From Amycolatopsis acidiphila (GTDB lineage: Bacteria > Actinomycetota > Actinomycetes > Mycobacteriales > Pseudonocardiaceae), in the NCBI RefSeq assembly GCF_021391495.1, contig NZ_CP090063.1, positions 2,976,001-3,040,000 of the forward strand: a DNA stretch of 64,000 nucleotides. The letters run 5' to 3'. This document shows, piece by piece, positions 1-8,967 of the stretch (position 1 is the stretch's first letter; every line of letters begins with the position of its first letter). The position numbers and the translations under genes were made by a program. A model generated the notes under the pieces. It did no database searches. It was not told the DNA's origin and worked only from the letters and a program-made list of their open reading frames with translations.

Positions 1-1
1 C

Positions 2-415
2 GGCACCCTCGCCCGGGTGGCCTTCGACGAGGCCGTGCGCTGGGAGTCGCCGGTGCAGACGTTCTTCCGCACCGCCACCACGGACATGTCGGTCGGCGGG
101 GTCACGATCCCGGACGGCAAGAAGATCCTGATGTTCCTCGCCGCGGCGAACCGCGACCCGCGCCGCTGGGCGGACCCGGACGCCTTCGACCTGTCCCGCG
201 ACCCGTCCGGCCACGTCGGCTTCGGCATGGGCATCCACCAGTGCGCCGGCCAGCACGTGGCGCGCCTGGAGGCCGAGGCCCTGCTCACGGCGCTGGCCGC
301 GCGGGTCGAGCGGTTCGAGCTCGCCGGCCCGGTCCGCCGCCACCACAACAACACCCTGCGCGCGTGGGGTTCGCTGCCGATGCGGGTCTACCGGACCGGC
401 GGTGCCGCTGGTTGA
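2..415 (+). CDS. Cytochrome P450, C-terminal part (cut by window start)
   Basis: This is the C-terminal 137 codons of a bacterial class I cytochrome P450, a haem monooxygenase fed electrons by ferredoxin and ferredoxin reductase. The K-helix ExxR motif is present as EAVR near the start of the visible part. The haem-ligand loop reads GFGMGIHQCAG, with the cysteine thiolate ligand and the F-G-x-G-x-H-x-C-x-G pattern intact. The N-terminal two thirds (I helix, substrate recognition sites) lie outside the window, so no substrate can be proposed. No redox partner is visible downstream; the next gene begins 22 bases on and belongs to a lactate pathway. Confidence 0.93.
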   Translation, partial: GTLARVAFDEAVRWESPVQTFFRTATTDMSVGGVTIPDGKKILMFLAAANRDPRRWADPDAFDLSRDPSGHVGFGMGIHQCAGQHVARLEAEALLTALAARVERFELAGPVRRHHNNTLRAWGSLPMRVYRTGGAAG

Positions 416-437
416 AACCACCACTAGAGTTCCGCGC

Positions 438-1163
438 ATGACGGTCAGGGTCGCGCTGTTCGCCACGTGCCTGGGGGACACCCTCTTCCCGGAGACGTGC
501 AAGGCGGTGCTGCGGCTGCTCGAACGGCTCGGCTGCGAGGTGGACTTCCCGCTCTCGCAGACCTGTTGCGGGCAGATGCACTTCAACACCGGCTACCGGG
601 ACGAGACGGTGCCGCTGGCGCGGCGGCTGGGGGAGTCCTTCGCCGGGTACGACGCGGTGGTCGCGCCGTCGGGGTCGTGCGCGGCGATGGTGCGCGACAT
701 CTACCCGAAGCTGCTGGACTCCGACCTGCCCGGGCGGATGTACGAGCTGTCGGAGTTCCTGGTGGACGTGCTCGGCGTGACCGACGTCGGCGCGTACTTC
801 CCGCACCGCGTGACCTACCACCCGACCTGCCACTCGCTGCGGATGCTCGGCGTCGGCGAGCGGCCGCTGAAGCTGCTGCGCGCGGTCAGGGGGCTGGACC
901 TGGTGGAGCTGCCCGCCGCGGAGTCCTGCTGCGGGTTCGGCGGCACCTTCGCGCTGAAGAACTCCGAGACGTCCACGGCGATGCTCGGCGACAAGATGCG
1001 GTACGTGCTCGATACCGGCGCAGAGGTGCTGACGGCGGGCGACAACTCGTGCCTGATGCACATCGGCGGCGGCCTGTCGCGGCTGCGCGCGGGGGTGCGG
1101 ACCGTGCACCTGGCCGACATCCTGGCCTCGACGGAGGAGGAACCGTGGCTCGCAACCCGGTGA
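438..1163 (+). CDS. lutA: LutA, Fe-S subunit of L-lactate oxidation complex
   Basis: LutA/YkgE-type protein of 241 residues. With LutB and LutC it forms an iron-sulfur complex oxidising L-lactate to pyruvate in the cytoplasm. It carries the two CCG domains expected of the family: QTCCGQ with Cys43-Cys44, and ESCCGFGG with Cys164-Cys165, each likely helping to ligate an Fe-S cluster. The ATG at 438 is chosen because translation begins directly with the conserved VRVALFATC strand; an upstream in-frame start at 402 would overlap the P450 gene. The stop lies 19 bases inside lutB, so the two are translationally coupled. Confidence 0.93.
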   Translation: MTVRVALFATCLGDTLFPETCKAVLRLLERLGCEVDFPLSQTCCGQMHFNTGYRDETVPLARRLGESFAGYDAVVAPSGSCAAMVRDIYPKLLDSDLPGRMYELSEFLVDVLGVTDVGAYFPHRVTYHPTCHSLRMLGVGERPLKLLRAVRGLDLVELPAAESCCGFGGTFALKNSETSTAMLGDKMRYVLDTGAEVLTAGDNSCLMHIGGGLSRLRAGVRTVHLADILASTEEEPWLATR

Positions 1164-2575
1164 CCTGGCTGGGCGTCCCGGCGTTCCCCGAGGCCGCGCA
1201 CGAGGCGCTCGCGGACTCGCAGCTGCGGCGCAACCTCCGCCACGCCACGCACACCATCCGGGACAAGCGCACCCGTGTCGTGTCCGAGGTGCCGGACTGG
1301 GAGGAGCTGCGCCGCGCGGGCGAGGTGATCAAGGACGACGTGCTGGCGAACCTGGACACCTACCTGGAACGGCTCGAGGCGGCGGTGACCGCGCGCGGCG
1401 GGGTCGTGCACTGGGCGCGCGACGCCGCGGAGGCCAACGAGATCGTGCTGCGGCTCGTGCGGGAGGCCGGCACGGACGAGGTCGTGAAGGTCAAGTCCAT
1501 GGCCACCGCGGAGATCGGCCTCAACGAGGCGCTCGAGGCCGGCGGCGTGACCGCGGTCGAGACCGACCTCGCCGAGCTGATCGTGCAGCTGGGCCACGAC
1601 CGGCCCTCGCACATCCTGGTGCCCGCGATCCACCGCAACCGCGCCGAGATCCGCGACATCTTCCGCCGTGAGATGCCGGGCGCGCCCGCGGACCTGCCCG
1701 CCGAGCCGCGGGCGCTGGCCGAAGCGGCGCGCAAGCACCTGCGGCAGAAGTTCCTGACCGCGAAGGTCGCGGTGTCCGGGGCGAACTTCGCCGTCGCCGA
1801 CACCGGGTCGATCATGGTCGTCGAGTCCGAGGGCAACGGGCGGATGTGCCTGACCCTGCCGGAAACGCTGATCACCGTGATGGGCCTGGAAAAGCTGGTG
1901 CCCTCCTGGCGGGACCTCGAGGTCTTCCTGCAGCTGCTGCCCCGGTCCTCGACCGCGGAACGGATGAACCCCTACACCTCGGTGTGGACCGGGGTGACGC
2001 CCGGCGACGGGCCGCGCGAGTTCCACCTGGTGCTGCTGGACAACGGCCGCACCCAAACACTCGCGGACCCGGTGGGGCGCCAGGCGTTGCGGTGCATCCG
2101 GTGCTCGGCCTGCCTCAACGTGTGCCCGGTGTACGAGCGCACGGGCGGACAGGCCTACGGCTCGGTCTATCCCGGCCCGATCGGCGCGATCCTCACCCCG
2201 CAGCTGGTCGCCGACCCGCACGACAAGCAGGCCGCTTCGCTGCCGTACGCGTCTTCGCTGTGCGGGGCCTGCTTCGAGGTCTGCCCGGTGCGCATCGACA
2301 TCCCCGAGGTGCTGACTCATCTTCGGGCGAAAACCGTTGCGGCGAAACCGAAAACCTCGCCCGAAAAGCTCGCGATGACGGCGCTGGGCAAGGTCTTCCA
2401 CGACCCGCGCAAGTACGAAGCCGCCCAGAAGGCGGGCTCGCTCGCGCGGTACCTGGTGCCGGGCGGGAAGATCACGAAGCTGCCGTGGCCCGGCTCGCTG
2501 TGGACCGACTCGCGGGACGCGCCGCTGCCCGCCCGCGAGAGCTTCCGGACGTGGTGGAGGAACAACCGTGGCTGA
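1145..2575 (+). CDS. lutB: LutB, 4Fe-4S ferredoxin-type subunit of lactate oxidation
   Basis: A 476-residue LutB/YkgF family protein, the probable electron-transfer subunit of the LutABC complex. The N-terminal and middle part is the LUD domain (VVKVKSMATAEIGLNEAL; NFAVADTGSIMVVESEGNGR). The C-terminal part has two 4Fe-4S signatures, CIRCSACLNVCP starting at Cys317 and CGACFEVCP starting at Cys373. The GTG start at 1145 follows a strong GGAGGAGG ribosome binding site. The gene overlaps lutA by 19 bases and lutC by 8, showing a tight operon. No lutR-type GntR repressor lies next to it in the window. Confidence 0.94.
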   Translation: MARNPVTWLGVPAFPEAAHEALADSQLRRNLRHATHTIRDKRTRVVSEVPDWEELRRAGEVIKDDVLANLDTYLERLEAAVTARGGVVHWARDAAEANEIVLRLVREAGTDEVVKVKSMATAEIGLNEALEAGGVTAVETDLAELIVQLGHDRPSHILVPAIHRNRAEIRDIFRREMPGAPADLPAEPRALAEAARKHLRQKFLTAKVAVSGANFAVADTGSIMVVESEGNGRMCLTLPETLITVMGLEKLVPSWRDLEVFLQLLPRSSTAERMNPYTSVWTGVTPGDGPREFHLVLLDNGRTQTLADPVGRQALRCIRCSACLNVCPVYERTGGQAYGSVYPGPIGAILTPQLVADPHDKQAASLPYASSLCGACFEVCPVRIDIPEVLTHLRAKTVAAKPKTSPEKLAMTALGKVFHDPRKYEAAQKAGSLARYLVPGGKITKLPWPGSLWTDSRDAPLPARESFRTWWRNNRG

Positions 2576-3182
2576 CGCGCGAGCGGAGATACTGGGGCGC
2601 GTGCGCACGGCACTGCGCGACCGTCCCGCGCCCGGGCCGGTGCCGCGGGCGTATGCGACGAGCCGCGACCATCCCGACGTGGTGGGCCTGGCCGCCGAAC
2701 GCATCGCCGACTACCGCGCGGAAGTGCGCCGGATCAGCGAGGAGCAGCTGCCGGAGTTCGTCGCGGAAACCCTGCGCCGGCGCGAGGTCCGGACCGTCGT
2801 CGCGCCCGCCGGGCTGCCGCGCGAGTGGCGGGTCGAGGGTGTCCGGTGGCTGACCGACGAGCCGCCGCTGACCGTGGACGAGCTCGACGCCGCGGACGGC
2901 GTGCTCAGCGCCTGCGCGGTCACCATCGCCGAGACCGGCACGATCGTCCTCGACGGCGGCCCGGGCCAGGGCCGCCGGGCGCTGACCCTGGTGCCCGACT
3001 ACCACCTGTGCGTCGTGCGGGCCGCGCAGATCGTGGCCACCGTGCCCGAGGCAGTCGCCCGGCTGGAGCCGACGCGCCCGCTCACGTTCATCTCCGGGCC
3101 GTCGGCGACGAGTGACATCGAGCTGGACCGGGTGGAGGGCGTGCACGGCCCTCGGACGCTCGACGTCCTCCTGATCGAGTAA
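2568..3182 (+). CDS. lutC: LutC, LUD-domain subunit of lactate oxidation
   Basis: LutC/YkgG family protein of 204 residues, third subunit of the L-lactate oxidation complex. The LUD domain is recognisable by AVTIAETGTIVLDGGPGQGR and the following LTLVPDYHLCVV. The start is a GTG overlapping the lutB stop codon. It ends the lut operon; the next gene starts 151 bases later and is functionally unrelated. Confidence 0.92.
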   Translation: MADARAEILGRVRTALRDRPAPGPVPRAYATSRDHPDVVGLAAERIADYRAEVRRISEEQLPEFVAETLRRREVRTVVAPAGLPREWRVEGVRWLTDEPPLTVDELDAADGVLSACAVTIAETGTIVLDGGPGQGRRALTLVPDYHLCVVRAAQIVATVPEAVARLEPTRPLTFISGPSATSDIELDRVEGVHGPRTLDVLLIE

Positions 3183-3333
3183 TTCGATTACGTATAGGCA
3201 CCAATGTTGCCGCGAACCGGGCTCAACCGTTAACGCGATCGGGTGAGTCGACGATTGTTGCGGGCACAGACCTGGTTTCCCGGGGGGAGGGTGCCGCAGT
3301 GGGGGACGCAAGCACGTCACCGGTGGGCCGCGG

Positions 3334-4632
3334 ATGACCGCCATCCTCAGCAGCCGGCCGGTCCGGGAGGCCGGGGCGCTCGCCCGGACCACGCCCGGCG
3401 TGCTGACCGCGTTCGCGCTCGTGCTCGTGGCCGCCGCGCTTCTGGCCGGGCTGTTCACCTCCCTGAGCGTGCAGCGGCGGGGCCAGGCGATCGACGATCT
3501 CGCGACCCGCAGCGGCCCGCTCACCGCCGCCGCGCAGGAGATCTATCGTTCGCTGTCGGACGCCGACGCCACCGCGACCGGTGCGTTCCTCGCGGGCGGC
3601 CTGGAGCCGGCCGCGACCCGCCAGCGCTACGAGGCCGACATCGCGCAGGCGGCCAACGCCCTCGCGATCGCCGTCGCGGCACGGGAACCGGCGGACGTGA
3701 CGGCGGCCGGCAGCCCGCTGGCCACCCTCGCCGGGCAGCTGCCGGTCTACACGGGCCTGGTCGAGACCGCGCGGGCGGACAACCGGCAGGGCCTGCCGCT
3801 GGGCGCGGCCTACCAGCGCGAGGCCTCGAACCTGATGCGCACCCGGTTGCTGCCCGCCGCGCAGGCGCTCTACGGCGGCGAGGCGGACCAGCTGGCGGCC
3901 GACCAGGACAGCGCGAGCAGTGTGCCGTGGGCGGAGATCCTGCTGGCGCTCGTGGTGATCGGGCTGCTCGTGGCGGCACAGGCGTTCCTGCGGCGGCGCA
4001 CCAACCGCGTGCTCAACGCCGGGCTGCTGGTGGCCACCGCGGCCACGGTCGTGTCCCTGCTGTGGGTGCTGGTCGCGACGACCTCGGCGATGAAGGACGT
4101 CGGCGACAGCCGCAGCGACGGCTCCGCGCAGGTGGACCTGCTCGCCCAGGCCAGGATCGCCACGCTCAACGCCCGTGCCGACGAGACGCTGACCCTCGTC
4201 GCCCGTGGGGCCGACAGCAGTTACCAGGACGACTACGTGAAGGTCACCGGGCAGCTGACCGGCCTGCTCGACCGCGCGCGGGCGGCGGCGACCGACCCGG
4301 AGGTGGGCCGGCGGGTGACGGCCGCCGCCGCGGACGCCAAGGCCTGGACCCTCGCGCACACCGGCATCCGCGCCGCCGACGACCAGGGCGACTACGTGCT
4401 GGCCGTGCAACGCGCGACCGACGCCGACCCCACCGGCGCCGCCGGGATCTTCGACCGCCTCGACGGGGATCTGCGGGATGCCATCGACCGCACCCGCGAC
4501 ACCTTCGGCGCCGAGGTGAACGGCGCCAGCCGCAGCCTCGCCGGTGCCATGGCAGCGGTCACCGTGCTCGCGGTGCTGGCCGCGGCGGGCTCCGCGGCCG
4601 GGATCTGGCGACGGCTGAAGGACTACCGATGA
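3334..4632 (+). CDS. glnX: GlnX-like four-helix membrane sensor protein
   Basis: A 432-residue membrane protein with four hydrophobic segments: about residues 23-44, two closely spaced ones around 197-245, and one near the C-terminus (LAGAMAAVTVLAVLAAAGSA). Two mostly helical extracytoplasmic loops lie between helices 1-2 and 3-4. This layout, and its place directly upstream of glnH and pknG, match mycobacterial GlnX (Rv0412c), which relays the amino-acid state of the periplasmic GlnH to cytoplasmic PknG. The function is therefore transferred from synteny and topology, since sequence motifs are few. The stop overlaps the glnH start (ATGA). It heads a seven-gene run with no gaps. Confidence 0.82.
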   Translation: MTAILSSRPVREAGALARTTPGVLTAFALVLVAAALLAGLFTSLSVQRRGQAIDDLATRSGPLTAAAQEIYRSLSDADATATGAFLAGGLEPAATRQRYEADIAQAANALAIAVAAREPADVTAAGSPLATLAGQLPVYTGLVETARADNRQGLPLGAAYQREASNLMRTRLLPAAQALYGGEADQLAADQDSASSVPWAEILLALVVIGLLVAAQAFLRRRTNRVLNAGLLVATAATVVSLLWVLVATTSAMKDVGDSRSDGSAQVDLLAQARIATLNARADETLTLVARGADSSYQDDYVKVTGQLTGLLDRARAAATDPEVGRRVTAAAADAKAWTLAHTGIRAADDQGDYVLAVQRATDADPTGAAGIFDRLDGDLRDAIDRTRDTFGAEVNGASRSLAGAMAAVTVLAVLAAAGSAAGIWRRLKDYR

Positions 4633-5597
4633 GACGAGCCCTCGCACTGGCCTTCGCGGCGCTGACCCTCACCGGCTGCGCCACGGTGACGACCACCCCC
4701 GTGCCGACCGTGCCCGCGCAGGTGCCCACTCCCGGCGGGGCCGCGCCCGCCGCGGCCTCGGCGCCGGCCGCCGCCCAGCAGTGCGGCGACGTGCTGGCCA
4801 GCCTCCGCCCGCTCAGCCCGATGCCCGCGCCCGGGCAGCCGCCGGCCGGCTCGACGATGGCGAAGATCGCGCAACGCGGCAAGCTCGTCGTCGGGGTCGA
4901 CCAGAACACCCTGAACATGGGCTTCCGCGACCCGTTCACCGGGCAGATCCAGGGCTTCGACATCGACATGGCACGTGCGGTCGCGCAGGCGCTGTTCGGG
5001 AACCCGGACGCGATCCAGCTGCGCGCGCTGACCTCCGACCAGCGGGTGCCCGCGCTGCAGCGGGGGGACGTGGACCTGGTGGTGCGCACCATGACGATCA
5101 CCTGCGACCGGCGCGCCCAGGTGCAGTTCTCCGCGGAGTACTACGAGGCGCAGCAACGGATCCTGGTGAAGCGGAACTCGGGCATCGGCGGGCCGGAGCA
5201 GCTCGGCGGGAAGCGGGTGTGCGCCACCAAGGGCTCGACCTCGCTGGCCACCGTGCAGGCGCTGCCCGCGAAACCGGTGGCGGTCGGGGTCGCCGACTGG
5301 ACCGACTGCCTGGTGCTGCTGCAGCAGGGACAGGTGGACGCGGTGTCGACCGACGACGTCATCCTCGGCGGGATGGCCGCGCAGGACCGCTACACCGAGG
5401 TCGTCGGCGCGTCACTGGCCGCCGAGCCGTACGGGATCGCGGTGCCGAAGGGCCAGGACGACATGGTGCGGTTCGTCAACGGCGTGCTCGACCAGGTGCG
5501 CGCGAGCGGCACCTGGGCCGCGTCCTACCGGCACTGGCTGGACGACCTGCTGCCCGGTCCCGTGCCGGCCCCGCCGGCCCCGCACTACCGGGACTGA
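4629..5597 (+). CDS. glnH: GlnH, lipoprotein amino-acid-binding sensor
   Basis: A 322-residue extracytoplasmic solute-binding lipoprotein. The signal peptide ends in a lipobox LTGC (residues 15-18 region), then a low-complexity Pro/Ala linker. The SBP family 3 fold begins at KIAQRGKLVVGVDQNTLNMG and contains the typical FDIDMARAVAQALFG and GKRVCATKGSTS segments. In mycobacteria the orthologue binds aspartate/glutamate and acts with GlnX as the input of PknG instead of as part of an ABC transporter; no permease or ATPase gene is present here either. The ATG overlaps the glnX stop and the TGA overlaps the next ATG. Confidence 0.9.
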   Translation: MRRALALAFAALTLTGCATVTTTPVPTVPAQVPTPGGAAPAAASAPAAAQQCGDVLASLRPLSPMPAPGQPPAGSTMAKIAQRGKLVVGVDQNTLNMGFRDPFTGQIQGFDIDMARAVAQALFGNPDAIQLRALTSDQRVPALQRGDVDLVVRTMTITCDRRAQVQFSAEYYEAQQRILVKRNSGIGGPEQLGGKRVCATKGSTSLATVQALPAKPVAVGVADWTDCLVLLQQGQVDAVSTDDVILGGMAAQDRYTEVVGASLAAEPYGIAVPKGQDDMVRFVNGVLDQVRASGTWAASYRHWLDDLLPGPVPAPPAPHYRD

Positions 5598-6793
5598 TGC
5601 GCGTGCTGGACCCGGAGCAGGCCGACCGCGCGCTCGCGGAGCTCGGCGAGGAGAGCGACCGGATGGCCGAGGCGCTCGTCGCGATGGACGGCCATCCCGG
5701 GCAACGGCTGCTCGGCGGCGCGGACCTGACCGGCGTGACGGCCCGCCGCTGGGCGGAGGCGAGCGCGGCGATGAGCGTGCTGTGGGAGCAGTTCGCACGC
5801 CACCGCGAGCTGGTCGACCGCGCGCGGGAGGTGCGGGCCCGCCGGGCCCGGCCGGGCCCGGCGGAGCTGACCGAGCTGACGTCCCTGCTGACCGGCGCGG
5901 TGGTCGAGCTGAACGCGGAGCGGCTGCCCATCGAACGGCGGAGCCTCACCGGTCCTGCGGTCGTCACCGAGACCGTCACGCTCACCGAGCTCGTGTCGAT
6001 GATGAAGAGGTCCTATTCGACCGTCACCGAGGTGCTCGCCGCCGCCGAGAAAGCCTGGCACGCCACGGTGGAACAGCTCGACCCGCTCGACACGCAGGTG
6101 CGCACGGCCCAGGCGCTGGCCGGGTCGCTCCGCGTCGAGGAGCCCCGGCTGAGCGAGCTGGCCGGAGAGCTGGCGGCGCTGCGGCGGACCGCACTGGCGG
6201 ATCCGCTCGCCGCCGGCGTGCACCCGCCCGGGCGGCTCGCGGCGGAAGTGGCGGACCTGCGGGCCGGGCTCGACGAGCTGGTCGCGGCCCGCGACGGGTT
6301 CGACGACCGCCAGTACGAGCTGGAGGCCGTCGTCGACCGGGTGGCCGGGGTCGAGGCGGAGGTCCGTTCGGTGCACGCGACCGTCCTGGAGAAGATCGCC
6401 GCACCTGGGCTCGAACCGCCGGGCAACCGGGCCCCGCCGTTGCGAGCGCGGCTGACCGAGCTCGCCGACCTGTGGCGCGCCAAGCGCTGGCGGGCCCTCT
6501 CGGCCGCGCTGGCCGAGCTGGACCGCGACGCCCGTGCCGCGCTCGCGGACGCGCGCGCGCAGCTGGGCTTCGCCACCGGCCTGCTCGACCGGCGGCTCGA
6601 ACTGCGCGGCCGCCTGGACGCCTACCGCGCCAAGGCCCGCCGGCTCGGGCACGTCGAAGACCTCGAGCTCGCCGGGCTGCACGCGCGGGCCTACGAGCTG
6701 CTGTACACGATCCCGTGCGACCTGCCCGCCGCGACGATCGCGGTCGGGCGGTACCAGCGAGCGCTGCGGGAACACGGGAAGGAGCGACGATGA
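5597..6793 (+). CDS. Coiled-coil protein of the glnX-glnH-pknG operon, unknown function
   Basis: A 398-residue cytoplasmic protein that I do not recognise. It is almost wholly helical and charged, rich in Ala, Arg, Leu and Glu, with long heptad-like stretches (for example SMMKRSYSTVTEVLAAAEKA and the region around residues 150-260), so coiled coil is likely. No membrane segment, signal peptide or catalytic motif is seen. It is coupled by one-base overlap to glnH upstream and by ATGA to pknG downstream, so it should be made in step with both. In mycobacteria glnH is followed directly by pknG, so this is an added component. A scaffold between GlnX and the kinase is a guess from position only. 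Confidence 0.75.
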   Translation: MRVLDPEQADRALAELGEESDRMAEALVAMDGHPGQRLLGGADLTGVTARRWAEASAAMSVLWEQFARHRELVDRAREVRARRARPGPAELTELTSLLTGAVVELNAERLPIERRSLTGPAVVTETVTLTELVSMMKRSYSTVTEVLAAAEKAWHATVEQLDPLDTQVRTAQALAGSLRVEEPRLSELAGELAALRRTALADPLAAGVHPPGRLAAEVADLRAGLDELVAARDGFDDRQYELEAVVDRVAGVEAEVRSVHATVLEKIAAPGLEPPGNRAPPLRARLTELADLWRAKRWRALSAALAELDRDARAALADARAQLGFATGLLDRRLELRGRLDAYRAKARRLGHVEDLELAGLHARAYELLYTIPCDLPAATIAVGRYQRALREHGKERR

Positions 6794-8967
6794 GCGCCTG
6801 TCCGCGCAGCGGCTGCGACGGCCGGATCGACGAGGACGGCTTCTGCGACGCGTGCGGCCTCGAAGCCCCGCAGGCCGGCCTCGGCCCCGCCACGTCCTCG
6901 ACGGGGTTCTCGGCGCCCACCAGCGTTTCGTGGAGCACCCCGGTGTCCGCGTCGTCCTCGCGGCCGGCCCGCGGGTCCACGCGCTCGGCGAGCCGGAACC
7001 TGCTGGGGCGCGGGGTGATCGACGTGCCGAACGTGCCCCGGCGCGACCCGCGCGAAGCCGTGCTCACCGATCCGCAGGTGCCGGAGAACAAGCGGTTCTG
7101 CAGCGCCTGCGGCGCGAAGGTCGGCCGGGGCCACGACGGCGAACCCGGTCGCGTCGAGGGGTTCTGCCCGCAGTGCGGGCACCGCTTCTCGTTCACCCCC
7201 AAGCTTTGCACTGGCGAGCTGGTGCACGAGCAGTACGAAGTGCTCGGCTGCCTCGCGCACGGCGGGCTCGGCTGGATCTACCTCGCCGCCGACCACCGGG
7301 TCGCCGACCGGTGGGTGGTGCTCAAGGGCCTGCTCGACACCGGGGACGCGGACGCGATGGCGGCCGCGATCGCCGAGACGAAGTTCCTCGCGCAGGTCGA
7401 GCACCCCTCGATCGTGCGCATCTACAACTTCGTGGAGCACCGCGGCACCGGCTACATCGTGATGGAGTACGTCGGCGGCACCTCGATCAAGGACCTGGTC
7501 AAGCAGCGCCGCGAGCAGGGCGAGCCCACCGCGTGCCTGCCGATCACCCAGGCCATCGCCTACACCCTGGAGATCCTGCCCGCGCTGGGCCACCTGCACG
7601 CCAGCGGGCTGGTCTACTGCGACTTCAAGCCGGACAACGCGATCCAGGTCGAGGACCAGCTCAAGCTCATCGACCTCGGCGCGGTCCGGCACTGCGCCGA
7701 CTCCGACAGCCCCATCTACGGCACCGCCGGCTACCAGGCGCCGGAGATCGGCAAGCAGCTGCCCTCGCCGGTGTCCGATGTGTACACGGTGGGCCGGGCG
7801 CTCGCGGTGATGACGTTCCCCTTCGACTTCCACCACGCCTACCGCGACACGCTGCCCCCGGCCGACGAGGTGCCGCTGCTGGCGGAGTTCGAGTCCTTCC
7901 ACCGGCTGCTGCTGCGCGCGACCCACCCCGACCCGGGCCGGCGGTTCGGCTCGGCCGAGGAGATGCGCGACCAGCTCGACGGGGTGTTCCGTGAGGTCGC
8001 GGCCACTTTGGACGGTCAGCCGCGGACTCGCGTGTCGACCGAGTTCACCCCGGAACGACGCACCTTCGGGGTGCGGGGCAGGCCCGCGCTCACCGACATC
8101 GCGGCGGCGCTGCCGGTGCCGCGGGTGGACCTGACCGACCCCGGCACCGCGTTCCTGGCCACGCTCGCCGAGACCGGCCCGCAAGCGTTGGTCGCGGAGC
8201 TGTCGGACGCACCGGTGCAGGGCGTGGAGATCAAGCTCCGGCTCGCGCGGGCGCAGATCGACGCGGGAGATCCCGGTGCGGCAAGGAAAACGATCAACAC
8301 GGCGAAGCTCGCGCCGGGGGACTGGCGCGGCGAGTGGTACCGCGGGATCGCCGCGCTCGCCGACGGCAAGCCACACCAGGCGCGGCAGTCCTTCGAGGCC
8401 GTGTACGACCTCGTGCCCGGCGAGACCGCGCCGAAGCTCGCGATCGCGGCGTGCGCGGAGGCGGCGGACGAGGCCGGTGACGCCGATCGGTACTACCGCA
8501 CGGTGTGGCGGGCCGACCGCACCTTCATCAGCGCGGCCTTCGGGCTGGCGCGGGCCATGCTGGACAAGGGAAACCGGGCCGAAGCCGTCGACGTGCTGGA
8601 GTCGGTGCCGGAGACCTCCAGCCACTACCTCGCGGCCCAGCTGGCCGCGATCAGGGCGCGCACCGCCAGCACCGGACTGTCCGAAGAGGACCTGGTGACG
8701 GCCGGCGAGCGGCTCTCGCGGCTGGAGCTGGACGAGTACCGGCGCGCGCAGGCGTCTCGTGACCTGCTGCGCGCGGCGCTGGACTGGGTGGGCACGAACA
8801 CGAACGGAGGCGGTGGAACGGTGCTGGGCTGCCGGCTGAGGGAACAGGACCTGCGAAAGGGGCTGGAGACGTGGTATCTGCGCCTCGCGCGCCAGGCGAC
8901 CGGCCGGCTCGAGCGCATCGCGCTGGTCGACGAGGCCAACCGGGTCCGGCCGAGGACCTGGTTCTGA
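6790..8967 (+). CDS. pknG: PknG-like serine/threonine kinase with zinc sites and TPR
   Basis: A 725-residue soluble kinase with PknG architecture. The N-terminus has a short zinc-ribbon-like motif (two Cys pairs in the first 25 residues), then a Ser/Thr-rich linker. A rubredoxin-like pair follows (FCSACG at Cys104/107 and FCPQCG at Cys126/129). The kinase domain has the glycine loop AHGGLGW, Lys179 in VVLKGLL, catalytic Asp278 in CDFKPDN and metal Asp295 in DLG, all as in PknG. TPR-like helices fill the C-terminus. Mycobacterial PknG controls 2-oxoglutarate metabolism through an FHA protein; here an FHA protein and a phosphatase are encoded in the same operon. Confidence 0.94.
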   Translation: MSACPRSGCDGRIDEDGFCDACGLEAPQAGLGPATSSTGFSAPTSVSWSTPVSASSSRPARGSTRSASRNLLGRGVIDVPNVPRRDPREAVLTDPQVPENKRFCSACGAKVGRGHDGEPGRVEGFCPQCGHRFSFTPKLCTGELVHEQYEVLGCLAHGGLGWIYLAADHRVADRWVVLKGLLDTGDADAMAAAIAETKFLAQVEHPSIVRIYNFVEHRGTGYIVMEYVGGTSIKDLVKQRREQGEPTACLPITQAIAYTLEILPALGHLHASGLVYCDFKPDNAIQVEDQLKLIDLGAVRHCADSDSPIYGTAGYQAPEIGKQLPSPVSDVYTVGRALAVMTFPFDFHHAYRDTLPPADEVPLLAEFESFHRLLLRATHPDPGRRFGSAEEMRDQLDGVFREVAATLDGQPRTRVSTEFTPERRTFGVRGRPALTDIAAALPVPRVDLTDPGTAFLATLAETGPQALVAELSDAPVQGVEIKLRLARAQIDAGDPGAARKTINTAKLAPGDWRGEWYRGIAALADGKPHQARQSFEAVYDLVPGETAPKLAIAACAEAADEAGDADRYYRTVWRADRTFISAAFGLARAMLDKGNRAEAVDVLESVPETSSHYLAAQLAAIRARTASTGLSEEDLVTAGERLSRLELDEYRRAQASRDLLRAALDWVGTNTNGGGGTVLGCRLREQDLRKGLETWYLRLARQATGRLERIALVDEANRVRPRTWF

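Noticed and set aside
285..1109. Long minus-strand frame opposite lutA
   Set aside because: lutA on the plus strand has all family motifs; the antisense product is rich in Arg/His/Gln with no recognisable domain.
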